A stretch of DNA of 64,000 nucleotides from Haloimpatiens massiliensis (lineage in GTDB: Bacteria > Bacillota > Clostridia > Clostridiales > Clostridiaceae). The translations under genes and the position numbers were made by a program. Location of the stretch: the NCBI RefSeq assembly GCF_900184255.1, contig NZ_LT854639.1, positions 432,809-496,808 on the forward strand. Direction: 5' to 3'. Below, one piece after another: positions 42,389 through 51,394 of the stretch. Under the pieces are notes generated by a model. The model searched no databases. It was not told the DNA's origin and was given only the letters and a program-made list of their open reading frames with translations. Each line of letters begins with the position of its first letter. The stretch's first letter is position 1.

Positions 42389-43357
42389 CTATAAATCAGA
42401 TAAAGTATCTTTTTGTATAGCCTTATGTAAATCATTTATGCTGTTATGATAGTATGCCATGGTTATTTCTAAAGAAGAATGTCCCGCTATTCTACAGACA
42501 TCTAATGGATTACTTCCATTTTTTATCATGTTAGTTAATGCTGTATGCCTTAACTTATGGGGCGAGGTACTTTTATCCAAACCTGCCTTCTTTCCATACT
42601 CTATTAGTTGACTCTTAATATGAGATAAAGCTACTTTGCTATGTGATACACTTGATAAAAACAAATACTCGCTATTAACATCATTAGCAATTTCCACTAG
42701 CTTCTTAACATATGGTTGTAACTTATTGTTCAATGGTACAATCCTTTGAGTCCTGTTCTTTGCAGTTTCTCCGTTTATGATGATGTACTTATACTTTAAA
42801 TTCACATCTTTAACCCTTATATTCACAGTTTCATTTACCCTTGTACCTACGGATAGCATGAGAAGTATTATAACGTAATCCCTTAATCCTGCGTATGAAG
42901 TCATGTTTATTACCTTGAGTAACTTTTTTATATCACTTTGAGTTAAAGGTTGTTTTTCATTCTTAACTTCCCTAACCTTTTTTACTCTTTCATTGATTCT
43001 ATCCTTAACAAATCCTTCATCTTCTAAAAAGGCTAGATATACCTTTAAATAGCGTATTCTGATATTGGTAGTGTTAGGACTTACCTTCTCCAACATAAAC
43101 GAAATATACCCTCTTATCAGCGTTATATCATATCGAATTTGGGTGTCCGAATAATACTCAGAAATATAGTTATTCATGTAAAGAAATGCCCTGTCATAAT
43201 CATACAAAGTCCTTGTAGACAGGTTTTGTGACCTCTTACAGATGATAAAATCTTTCTGTTTTTCAATAAAGTCCTGTACGGAGAAGTATTCTGCTGTTAC
43301 CTCGTTATCAAACCCTATCGGAGTAACATTTTTTGTTAATTGTAGTCTTTTAGCCAT
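42389..43357 (-). CDS. int: Tyrosine recombinase (ssrA-island integrase)
   Basis: A 322-residue XerD/lambda-type integrase. The N-terminal SAM-like core-binding domain spans ~25-135 (LSTRTLYDYDRAFLYMNNYI). The catalytic domain has the first Arg in LSVGTRVNETVNIRV, HKLRHT for His-x-x-Arg, and AGHSSLEITMAYYHNS with the nucleophile Tyr near residue 302. All catalytic residues are present. It starts close to the ssrA 3' end, which is the attachment site, and reads away from it. A terminator at 43377 isolates it from ssrA. It is the enzyme that most likely placed the island. Confidence 0.95.
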   Translation of the reverse strand: MAKRLQLTKNVTPIGFDNEVTAEYFSVQDFIEKQKDFIICKRSQNLSTRTLYDYDRAFLYMNNYISEYYSDTQIRYDITLIRGYISFMLEKVSPNTTNIRIRYLKVYLAFLEDEGFVKDRINERVKKVREVKNEKQPLTQSDIKKLLKVINMTSYAGLRDYVIILLMLSVGTRVNETVNIRVKDVNLKYKYIIINGETAKNRTQRIVPLNNKLQPYVKKLVEIANDVNSEYLFLSSVSHSKVALSHIKSQLIEYGKKAGLDKSTSPHKLRHTALTNMIKNGSNPLDVCRIAGHSSLEITMAYYHNSINDLHKAIQKDTLSDL

Positions 43358-43376
43358 TTTAACACCTCAAATAAAA

Positions 43377-43431
43377 AAGATTACAGGTATCGGACACAGA
43401 AGAATTTCTTCCGAATCGAACTAGTAATCTT
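43377..43431 (-). terminator. Island-borne terminator for ssrA
   Basis: AAGATTAC and GTAATCTT arms with an inner hairpin CGATTCGGAAGAA/TTCTTC..GTCCG, then TTTTTT. It replaces the displaced native ssrA terminator at 40577 and separates ssrA from int. Confidence 0.8.
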
Positions 43432-43472
43432 AATCATTAAAGTGCTATAAACCATTGATAACACTATGTATT

Positions 43473-43826
43473 TGGTGGAGGCGAGGGGAATCGAACCCCT
43501 GTCCGAAAGCCGCATCCCCTGAGCATCTCCGAGTGCAGTCCTTATTTTAAAATTCCCTCTTCCAAACGCCTAAGGACAGGCTTTTGGTTTTGGTAGCTTC
43601 ATAATTTCCGTTCCCTACTCAAAGCTTTGTAGGGCTCGTTTCCCCGCTGTCGACGCCAGACCCTAAGTCGCGGGACTCTTAGGCTGACGAGCAACTATAC
43701 TAAGCTGCTAATGCTAAATTATCGTTTTCGTTTATATTTAAATCCATAGTTTTTTAACGCGGGCCCATGGGTCCCTCGACTCGCTTCCCAGGAGCTACGT
43801 ACCCCCGTCGAAACCATTACGCCCCC
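43473..43826 (-). ncRNA. ssrA: tmRNA
   Basis: Transfer-messenger RNA of about 354 bases, which rescues stalled ribosomes with SmpB. The 5' end is GGGGGCGTAATGGTTTCGAC, pairing with the 3' CGCCTCC of the acceptor stem; the 3' end has T stem-loop CAGGGGTTCGATTCCCCT and encoded CCA. The tag frame ends ..NENDNLALAA and TAG near 43703, similar to tags of other clostridia; the exact resume codon is not certain. smpB lies 275 bases upstream. The last 38 bases are also an integration site, so the present 3' end probably came with the island. Confidence 0.97.
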
Positions 43827-44101
43827 ATGATAATTTACATTGAACAATAAACATTTAAAATAAGCAATTACTGCCCAAAATGTATAATCTACTGTTTATA
43901 GTACAAATGTATTGCATAGGAACGCCACCGATATTTAGTTTTCAAAATGTAAACATAACTTAGACTTTACTATAAACAAAATGTATCTATTATTATACAC
44001 CTATATATAGCACATTGTCAAAATCATGATACGTTATTATAATACAATACATATGATAATTAATCAAGTATAAATACTTGTAAAAAGCAATTACATTATG
44101 C

Positions 44102-44572
44102 CTATACTCTCATTCTTTCTTTCATCTGTCTATCAATATCTCTTTTGGCAGCTTTTTCAAGCATAGCATCTCTTTTATCGTAGTTTTTCTTACCTTTTGC
44201 CACTGCTAAGCTTACCTTTACCATACCATTTTTTAAATATAAAGATAATGGTACTAGTGTGTATCCCTTTTGGCTCGTAAATCCTGTTAATTTAAGAATT
44301 TCACTTTTGTGAAGAAGTAGTTTTCTATCTCTTAGTGGATCTTTATTAAATATGTTTCCCTTTTCGTAGGGGCTTACATGCATATTTACTACAAATACTT
44401 CTCCATTTCTTATATCAGCATAGCTATCCTTTAAATTAGCTTTTCCTTCTCTTATGGATTTAACCTCAGTTCCTACTAATTCTATTCCAGCTTCATAAGT
44501 TTCTTCTATAAAATAATCATGTCTTGCTTTTCTATTTTCTGCTAAGGTTTTTGTTCCTTTTGCTTTAGGCAT
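44102..44572 (-). CDS. smpB: SsrA-binding protein SmpB
   Basis: A 156-residue OB-fold protein that binds tmRNA and brings it to stalled ribosomes. Hallmarks are TLAENRKARHDYFIEETYEA, then GIELVGTEVKSIREGKANLK, and HVSPYEKGN; the basic C-terminal tail GKKNYDKRDAMLEKAAKRDI is the part that enters the decoding centre. ATG 44572 follows a weak GGGGTGAG site. It lies directly upstream of ssrA, its functional partner, and downstream of rnr, whose product RNase R degrades mRNA during trans-translation. Confidence 0.97.
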   Translation of the reverse strand: MPKAKGTKTLAENRKARHDYFIEETYEAGIELVGTEVKSIREGKANLKDSYADIRNGEVFVVNMHVSPYEKGNIFNKDPLRDRKLLLHKSEILKLTGFTSQKGYTLVPLSLYLKNGMVKVSLAVAKGKKNYDKRDAMLEKAAKRDIDRQMKERMRV

Positions 44573-44719
44573 ATATATCTCACCCCTAAAATTTTAATTG
44601 CCTTATGTCACTTTATGTGAACAAAGCATTTGTATATATTTAGTCTATCATATAGTATATCATTTTGTAATACACTTTTCAATTAGCACAACATAAGAAT
44701 ATTGTAAAGCAATACATTG
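44573..44719. other. Spacer upstream of smpB
   Basis: AT-rich and without a gene. The remainder of the 1.2-kb rnr-smpB spacer is filled with the palindromic elements listed below. Confidence 0.35.
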
Positions 44720-44954
44720 AAGAAAAATCTGATTTTAATTCCGTAATAAATGTGTAATTTGGGACTGTTCACAATACGCCAAGAACTTCTAAATGTCCCA
44801 CAGTTAAAGACCCTAAAGCTTTCAAACTCTCTCGTTCCTCGTTCAAACATGAAAGCTTCTTAACGTGTCTTTAACTGTGAGACATAAGAAGTTCTAAGGC
44901 TAGTTCAATAGTCCCAAATTCCACATTTATTACTACATTAAAATCAGATTTTTA
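44720..44954. repeat. Palindromic element C, copy 1
   Basis: About 235 bp with arms of ~115 bases: AAAAATCTGATTTTAAT at one end and ATTAAAATCAGATTTTT at the other. Farther in are AATTTGGGACT/AGTCCCAAATT, CAGTTAAAGAC/GTCTTTAACTG and AAAGCTTTCAAA/ATGAAAGCTT. The loop holds CTCGTTCCTCG. It shares the inner part (TAGCCTTAGAA, GAAGCTTTCATGTTTGA) with copy 2. Confidence 0.9.
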
Positions 44955-44961
44955 GTTTAAT

Positions 44962-45520
44962 ATGTATGTGGTTTGAGAGGAGAGCCCTACTAAAGGATGA
45001 TTTTTCTCCGCTTCGCTATGGAAAATCTTTAATTTATAAAAAAAGCACTCATAATATTTTTTAGGCGTAGCCTTTCGTTTAATCTACAATCCTAGTTACT
45101 AATAATATTTTAACTAATTGTGAGATATAATTAGTCACTTTCATTAGATACTAGTAACTGCCACATTATCAAAATATTAGATAAAATTCAATATATTTTG
45201 CCGTAAGGCATTGACTTGTATAAATCTTAAATTTGTAGGGTAGACCAGGTAAGAGCTCTTACTTTTTACCTATTACTTATCTACAATTTCTTATTTGTCT
45301 AACAATTAAAGTTATATATTCTTATATATAAATCCTAATTATGCCTATGTATTTAGGCTGGCTACCGCCAATAAAAGATTTTTAAAGCGCTTAAAAAAAG
45401 TTATAACTATTCCATTTAATGAAATAGTTATAGCTTTTTTGCTATCTCATTTATTTAATTAAAGATTTTCCGTAACATAGTGGAGGAAAATCATCCTTTA
45501 GTTAGCTGTCTCTCTCCTTT
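44962..45520. repeat. Outer inverted repeat inside the rnr-smpB spacer
   Basis: GAGAGGAGAGCC..CTAAAGGATGATTTTTCTCC..GGAAAATCTTTAAT at 44975-45035 is mirrored by ATTAAAGATTTTCC..GGAGGAAAATCATCCTTTAG..CTCTCTCC at 45453-45520, about 60 bp per arm with ~420 bp between. The AAGATTTTCCGTA..GGAAAATC core also recurs in the glycolytic operon (58267, 59297). Confidence 0.85.
45393..45440. terminator. Terminator within the rnr-smpB spacer
   Basis: AAAAAAAGTTATAACTATT pairs with AATAGTTATAGCTTTTTT, with T runs on both strands. It probably ends the rnr transcript, making smpB-ssrA independent. Confidence 0.85.
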
Positions 45521-45540
45521 GATAGCTTATGTACGAACCG

Positions 45541-45772
45541 AAAAATCTGTCTTTAAGGTAACAATAAATATATTTTTTTAGACTATTGAGCTAGCCTTAG
45601 AAATTCTTTGTTTTCAAATTTCAATACCCGTTAAGAAGCTTTCATGTTTGAGCGCCGTTAGAAGCGAGTTTGAAAGCTTTAGGGTGTTAAAATTTGAAAA
45701 CATTAGAATTTCTTGGCGTATTGCGAACAGTATAATAAAATATATTTATTGTGGACTTAAAGACAGATTTTT
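45541..45772. repeat. Palindromic element C, copy 2
   Basis: About 232 bp: AAAAATCTGTCTTTAAG and CTTAAAGACAGATTTTT at the ends. Inner arms are GAAATTCTTTGTTTTCAAATTT and AAATTTGAAAACATTAGAATTTC. The centre has GAAGCTTTCATGTTTGAGCG against CGAGTTTGAAAGCTTTAG, as in copy 1. It lies 29 bases past the rnr stop. Confidence 0.9.
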
Positions 45773-45800
45773 CTTGCAGCACTTGCTTCGTAATTTATTC

Positions 45801-48011
45801 TTACTCTTCGCTTTCGAGATCTTCTAGTGATATTATTTTATATTCATAAGATTGTATAGCCTCTTCTTTAGACTCTGTTGACTCTTCATCAGGCTTTTCT
45901 TCCTTTAATAATTTAAAGTTCACTTCATAGGCATCTAAGTCTACACTTTCTACTTTAATCTTTACCTTATTGCCTAATCTATAGGTGTTTTTGGTTCTTT
46001 CACCTATTAAACAAAGATGTTTTTCATCATAAATATAATAGTCATCATCTAATGTACTTATGTGAACAAGGCCTTCTACAGTATTGGGAAGCTCTACAAA
46101 CATTCCAAAATTTGTTACGGAAGAAATTATACCATCATATTCTTCTCCAATTCTTTCACTCATGTATTCAGCTTTCTTTAAATCGTCTACTTCTCTTTCT
46201 GCTTCATCTGCTATTCTTTCTCTTTCAGAAGATTGGATAGATGCATAATCTACGGCTTTTACCAAATTATTAGTTTTCTTTTCATCTAATCTTCCATTTA
46301 TAAATTCCTTTATAATCCTATGAATTATAAGGTCTGGATATCTTCTTATTGGAGATGTAAAGTGACAGTAGTATTTAGCTGCCAAACCAAAGTGACCTAT
46401 ACATTCAGGTGAATATCTAGCTTGCTTTAGGGAACGAAGTAAAAGTGTGTTTATAACAACTTCTTCATCCTTGCCTTTTACCTGTTCTATTACACCTTGA
46501 AGCATTTTAGGATGTACTTCATTAGACCACCTTATAGCTACCCCTAAGTTATGAGCAAATTCACTAAAGTGCATTAATTTTTCTTCATCTGGGTCTTCAT
46601 GCACTCTATATACAAATGGAGTATTAGCCCAGAACATGTGCTCAGCCACTGTTTCATTACAAACTAACATAAATTCCTCTATAATTCTATTAGCTATGGC
46701 TCTTTCGTATGGTTTAATGTCTATAGGTTTGCCCTGTGGATTTAATATTATCTTACATTCCTCAAAGTCAAAGTCTATAGCTCCTCTTTTTAATCTCTTA
46801 TTGTAAAGTATATTGCAAAGTTCTTCCATAGCCTTAAAATCTTCTACTAAATAATCATACTTTTCCGTAAGCTCTTTATCCTTATCTCTAAGTATTTTGG
46901 TTACATCAGTGTATGTCATTCTTTCATCTGTTTTAATTATACTTTCTACTATTTCATAACTAACAACTTTTCCATCCTTGTTTATTTCCATTAAACAGCT
47001 CAAAGTTAATCTATCTTCTCTTGGATTTAAACTACATATACCATTAGATAGCTTCTTAGGAAGCATCGGAATTACTCTGTCTATTAAATAAACAGATGTA
47101 GCTCTTTTCAAAGCTTCCTTATCTAACGGAGAATTTTCCTTTGCATAATGAGAAACATCCGCTATATGTACTCCTAAATAATAGTTTCCATTTTCTAGTT
47201 TAGCTATAGAAACTGCATCATCTAAATCTTTAGCATCTTCTCCATCTATGGTTACCATTCTTACATTTCTAAGGTCTTTTCTTCTCTTATATTCTCCTTC
47301 TGGTATCTCTGTTTCTATATTATCTGTATACTTAAGCACTTTTGGTGGAAAATCCTCTGGCAATTTATATTTCTTTATTATAGACAATATATCAATGCCC
47401 TTTTCACCTTTTTTACCTAGTATTTCTACCACTCTACCTTCTGGATTTCTTCTAGGCTCTGGCCATTGAGTAATTTCTATGATTACTATGTCACCACCTT
47501 TAGCACTATTTTTTTCTCCTTTTGGAATAAATACATCTTGTATTATTCTCTTGTCGTGTGGAATTACAAATCCAAAATTTCTACTGTCTTCATAAGTTCC
47601 TATTATAGTTGAATTAGCTCTTTCTAATATCCTTATAATTTCTCCTTCACATTTTTTATTTTCTGCTTTTTCTTTTGTTATTTTTACCATTACTCTATCG
47701 CCATTCATGGCGCCATTCATATTAGATGAAGATACAAAAACATCTGGACCTTCTTCATCGGTTATAACAAATCCATATCCCCTAGCATGACTTTGAAGTT
47801 TCCCAGGCAATAATCCCATTTTATCTGGAAGTCCATAATGCTCTGTTCTAGTTTTAACTATCTGACCATCCTTCTCCATACTTTTTAAAGTGCTTTTAAA
47901 GGCTTTTATTTCTTTTTTGCCTATACCAAACACCTTAGCTAATTCTGTTATATCCATTGGTTTATATGCTTTTTCCTTCATAAAGGAAAGAATAATTTCT
48001 CTTATATTCAT
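45801..48011 (-). CDS. rnr: Ribonuclease R
   Basis: A 736-residue exoribonuclease of the RNB family that digests structured RNA from the 3' end. Order: N-terminal winged helix (~1-60), two cold-shock domains (MNGAMNGDRVMVKI; NFGFVIPHDKRI), RNB catalytic domain with VTIDGEDAKDLDDAVSI carrying the metal-binding aspartates, and a C-terminal S1 domain (YDGIISSVTNFGMFVELPNT). The tail is acidic. ATG 48011 lies nine bases after AAGGTG; the track start at 48023 is a GTG overlapping it. In many firmicutes the order is secG-rnr-smpB-ssrA; here hppA and an Opp locus lie between secG and rnr. Confidence 0.96.
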   Translation of the reverse strand: MNIREIILSFMKEKAYKPMDITELAKVFGIGKKEIKAFKSTLKSMEKDGQIVKTRTEHYGLPDKMGLLPGKLQSHARGYGFVITDEEGPDVFVSSSNMNGAMNGDRVMVKITKEKAENKKCEGEIIRILERANSTIIGTYEDSRNFGFVIPHDKRIIQDVFIPKGEKNSAKGGDIVIIEITQWPEPRRNPEGRVVEILGKKGEKGIDILSIIKKYKLPEDFPPKVLKYTDNIETEIPEGEYKRRKDLRNVRMVTIDGEDAKDLDDAVSIAKLENGNYYLGVHIADVSHYAKENSPLDKEALKRATSVYLIDRVIPMLPKKLSNGICSLNPREDRLTLSCLMEINKDGKVVSYEIVESIIKTDERMTYTDVTKILRDKDKELTEKYDYLVEDFKAMEELCNILYNKRLKRGAIDFDFEECKIILNPQGKPIDIKPYERAIANRIIEEFMLVCNETVAEHMFWANTPFVYRVHEDPDEEKLMHFSEFAHNLGVAIRWSNEVHPKMLQGVIEQVKGKDEEVVINTLLLRSLKQARYSPECIGHFGLAAKYYCHFTSPIRRYPDLIIHRIIKEFINGRLDEKKTNNLVKAVDYASIQSSERERIADEAEREVDDLKKAEYMSERIGEEYDGIISSVTNFGMFVELPNTVEGLVHISTLDDDYYIYDEKHLCLIGERTKNTYRLGNKVKIKVESVDLDAYEVNFKLLKEEKPDEESTESKEEAIQSYEYKIISLEDLESEE

Positions 48012-48590
48012 AATTATCGTCACCTTATATAGCTAAAATCCGCATGTAAAATTAATTTATAATATTGTCCATAATTCGCAATATGCCATTATATATTAAA
48101 TATAATATCAAATTCGAAAATTTAATTAATGAACAATTTAGGGGAATCTTTAAATTTACATATTAGTAATTTAAGAATTAAGATTATCTTTTACATTGAA
48201 TTTTAGTAAATTAGTAACTTCTCCTCCTCCCAACTATTTTTATTACTTAGTATATCTTTCTACTAAAATATGTAATTATTTATTATTGTAGATAGTATCC
48301 TTATAAATTATATTATTTCAAAAACAATATTTATTATTCTCATATTACCATTATACTACATACATTGCCATAGATTTCTTTATACATTAACATTTTGCAA
48401 GTACAATTACATTTATATACTTTAAAAATATTTATATTTCATATTTTTTATTATAATAATTTTGAAATTTAAAATGTTCTAATATATTAGGAATAATTTT
48501 ACTTATATTTTGCAAAATATGATTTATTTATACATTTTTACTATAGATACCGTAGTATTCATACAAATTTTCTATAATGTGTTTTTCATA
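48012..48590. other. Long AT-rich divergent spacer
   Basis: Nearly 580 bases without a gene between rnr and the Opp locus. Apart from the promoter at 48591 no repeat or RNA structure stands out. It must contain the rnr promoter. Confidence 0.35.
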
Positions 48591-48619
48591 TTGATAAATT
48601 TTGCCACCTAATCTATAAT
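48591..48619 (+). promoter_or_regulatory. Sigma-A promoter of the Opp-type operon
   Basis: TTGATA (48591-48596), exactly 17 bases, and TATAAT (48614-48619). The predicted transcript starts ~35 bases before the oppA-like start codon. Confidence 0.8.
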
Positions 48620-48662
48620 GAATTTCGGGTTAAACCGACATTTATTATAGGGGGGAAGCTAA

Positions 48663-50258
48663 ATGAAAAAGAAGAAATTACTAAGTCTTCTTCTTGCAGT
48701 TACTTGTAGTTTAGGTCTTGTAGCTTGTGGAAATTCTACAGCTAACAAAGATTCAAAAACTACTACTGCTAAAGAAGAAAAAATCAAAGACGGTGGAACT
48801 ATGGTTTTTGCCTTTGGTAGTGATCCGACAAAACTAAATCCATTTTATCAAGATAACAGAGTAACTTTTACTGTTAACAATGCTTTATTTAGTCCACTAT
48901 TTATTATGGATAGCAATGAAACTAGATATTATTTAGCAGAAAAAGTTGAAGAATCTGCTGATAAAATGACTTATAAAATTAAGCTAAAAGACAATCTTAA
49001 ATGGCACGATGGAAAGAAAATAACAGTTGATGACATTATATTCTCTATAAATACTATATGGGATGAAAAACAATGTATAGGCGATAGAGAAGGTTTCTTA
49101 ATTGGCGGCAAAAAATTCGAAATGAAAAAAGTAGATGATTTAAACTTAGAAATTAAATTACCTCAAGTTTATATGCCTTTTAAAGGAGTTATTGGCGGGT
49201 TACGTCCAATTCCGAAACACGTTTATGAAAGTGAAAAAGACTTAGCTAAATCAGAGAAAAATAATAAACCAGTTGGTTCAGGTCCTTATAAATTTAAAGA
49301 ATGGAAAAAAGGCGATCACTTAACTCTAGAAAGATTTAATGACTATTTTGGTGGAAAACCTCATGTAGAGCAAATAGTTTATAAAATATCTGCTGATAAA
49401 AATAGTGGTTCTATAGCTTTTGAAAATGGTGAAATAAATGCAACTTATTTAACTGAGAAAAAATTCAATGCTTATTCAAAAGATGATAAGTATAAAACTT
49501 ATAAGTTTGATGAATCTATGCCGGAATATATGGTATTTAACTTTGAAAATAAACTTCTAGGTAAAAAAGAAGTTAGACAAGCTATAAGTTACGCCATAAA
49601 TAGACAAGATTTATTAAAAAGTATATTTGAAAATATAGAAAATGCTAAACCAGCTTATTCTGTATTCCCACCAAGCACTTTATATTACACAGATAAAGTT
49701 GAACATTATGATTACAATATAGAAAAAGCTAAAGATTTAATGAAAAATGCCAATGTAGAAAAAGCAACTTTAAAATTTGGATATATAGCTGGAAGCGAAA
49801 AGGATGTAAATCAATTTAACGTTATTAAGGAAAACTTAAAAGCTATAGGAATAGACGTTAAACCAGTACCACTTGAACAACAAGCATTTTTCTCTCAAGT
49901 ATTCGGAGAAACTCCTAAAACTTTTGATTTGACTTTAAATGCTTATGTTTGTGGTACAGAACCTGATGCTTATTCCGGATTATTTGCAAAAGGTGGCGCT
50001 ATGAACTGGAGCGGCTACTCTAATCCTGAATTAGACGAACTATGGAAAACAGCTGCTATAGAAACTAATGAAGCTAAAAGAAAAGAAATGTACGAAACTA
50101 TTCAAAAGAAATTAGCTGAAGATGCCGTTCAATACAATATAGATTACTCTACTTCAATGATAGGCGTAAGTGCAAATATAGGTGGAGTAGAAAAAGCTAA
50201 AACAGTTCCAATATATATGTTTGAAGATTTATCTAAATTGTATTTTATTGAAAAATAA
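48663..50258 (+). CDS. Oligopeptide ABC transporter substrate-binding lipoprotein
   Basis: A 531-residue extracellular lipoprotein. Signal peptide MKKKKLLSLLLAVTCSLGLV with lipobox LVAC (Cys22) anchors it to the membrane. The SBP_bac_5 fold follows: TMVFAFGSDPTKLNPFYQDN, then LKWHDGKKITVDDIIFSINT and KPVGSGPYKFKEWKKGDHLT, with LNAYVCGTEPDAYSGLFAKG near the C-terminus. It should bind peptides, or less often nickel or sugars. GGGGGGAAGC precedes ATG. It is first in an operon with two permeases. ATPase genes that normally complete such operons are absent. Confidence 0.92.
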   Translation: MKKKKLLSLLLAVTCSLGLVACGNSTANKDSKTTTAKEEKIKDGGTMVFAFGSDPTKLNPFYQDNRVTFTVNNALFSPLFIMDSNETRYYLAEKVEESADKMTYKIKLKDNLKWHDGKKITVDDIIFSINTIWDEKQCIGDREGFLIGGKKFEMKKVDDLNLEIKLPQVYMPFKGVIGGLRPIPKHVYESEKDLAKSEKNNKPVGSGPYKFKEWKKGDHLTLERFNDYFGGKPHVEQIVYKISADKNSGSIAFENGEINATYLTEKKFNAYSKDDKYKTYKFDESMPEYMVFNFENKLLGKKEVRQAISYAINRQDLLKSIFENIENAKPAYSVFPPSTLYYTDKVEHYDYNIEKAKDLMKNANVEKATLKFGYIAGSEKDVNQFNVIKENLKAIGIDVKPVPLEQQAFFSQVFGETPKTFDLTLNAYVCGTEPDAYSGLFAKGGAMNWSGYSNPELDELWKTAAIETNEAKRKEMYETIQKKLAEDAVQYNIDYSTSMIGVSANIGGVEKAKTVPIYMFEDLSKLYFIEK

Positions 50259-50440
50259 TATAAGATAAATGAATCCAACGCAACATCATATATAATAGTT
50301 ATATTACAAATACATTATGTTCATAAACAGATTATAAATTAAGGGGCATGCTTGGCTTAACATCCATTCATGCCTTTTATTATAAGAAAATTAATTGAAA
50401 AAATTGCACTCCTTACATGTGCGTTAAAGGTTGGTGTCTT

Positions 50441-51394
50441 ATGAAAAAATACATATTTAAAAGAATTTTACAAGCTATACCAATGTTATTTGTCATCACT
50501 ATAATTTCCTTTGCTCTTATGAACTTTGCTCCTGGCAACCCTGCTCATGCTTTTATAACCCCGAAAATGAATTCCAAACAAGTGGCTAAAATAAAGGAAG
50601 AATTAGGACTAAATGATCCTGTACCTATAAGATATGTAAAATGGCTAAAAAATTGTACTAGAGGAAACTTCGGATACTCCTATATAACTCACGAACCTGT
50701 GTTAAAAGAAATGGGTGCCCGCCTTCCTACTACTCTAGGTCTTATGGGCATAACCATGCTTATATCTGTACTTATATCTATTCCTTTAGGCATGGTTTCA
50801 GCACTTAAAAAAAATTCAAAAATTGATAATATTATCACGGGTATTTCATATGTAGGTATATCTATCCCTAGTTTTTGGTTTGCTATGCTTATTATTATTC
50901 TTTTCTCTAGCAAACTAAAATTCTTACCTTCCTCAGGTATGAGAAGCATAGGAGTGGATACTACCCTAGATTTAATTAAACACAGTATAATGCCTTGCGC
51001 TGTGCTATGTTTTCCAAATATAGCTGTACTCACAAGATATATACGTTCTAGTGCTTTGACACAGTTAAAAGAAGATTATATAATAACTGCTTTAAGTAAG
51101 GGACTTTCTACCAGAGCTGTACTATATAAACATGTTTTTAAAAACTCCATTCTTCCTTTAATAACTATACTGGGCATGAGTCTCCCAGAGCTTGTTTCAG
51201 GAGCCTTTATCACAGAAACTATATTTGGTTGGCCAGGCATGGGAAGATTCGGCGTAGAAGCCATATTTAATAGAGATTACCCTGTTATCATGGCTATGAC
51301 TCTTATATCTTCTTCACTGCTTATTTTAGGAAACTTAATTTCGGATATTTTATATGGAATTGTTGATCCAAGAATTAGGGTGGTGGATAAATAA
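50441..51394 (+). CDS. Opp/Dpp-type permease, DppB-like
   Basis: A 317-residue membrane protein with six helices. The N-terminus KYIFKRILQAIPMLFVITII and NFAPGNPAHAF, then LGLNDPVPIRYVKWL, are DppB/OppB hallmarks. The EAA loop that contacts the ATPase is in EDYIITALSKGLSTRAVLYK. ATG 50441 follows AAAGG; the track start at 50417 adds eight residues without a site. The stop codon overlaps the start of the next permease by one base, so translation is coupled. Confidence 0.92.
   Translation: MKKYIFKRILQAIPMLFVITIISFALMNFAPGNPAHAFITPKMNSKQVAKIKEELGLNDPVPIRYVKWLKNCTRGNFGYSYITHEPVLKEMGARLPTTLGLMGITMLISVLISIPLGMVSALKKNSKIDNIITGISYVGISIPSFWFAMLIIILFSSKLKFLPSSGMRSIGVDTTLDLIKHSIMPCAVLCFPNIAVLTRYIRSSALTQLKEDYIITALSKGLSTRAVLYKHVFKNSILPLITILGMSLPELVSGAFITETIFGWPGMGRFGVEAIFNRDYPVIMAMTLISSSLLILGNLISDILYGIVDPRIRVVDK

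Larger units (their letters stand above)
40608..43510. mobile_element. Remnant integrative island in the 3' end of ssrA
   Basis: Bounded by the 38-bp direct repeats at 40608-40645 and 43473-43510. The integrase lies beside ssrA, reading away from it, as is usual for ssrA islands. Contents are the integrase, a histidine-phosphatase gene, and fragments or small ORFs. There are no capsid, replication or conjugation genes, so it is a remnant of a larger phage or island, or a very small one. Confidence 0.85.
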
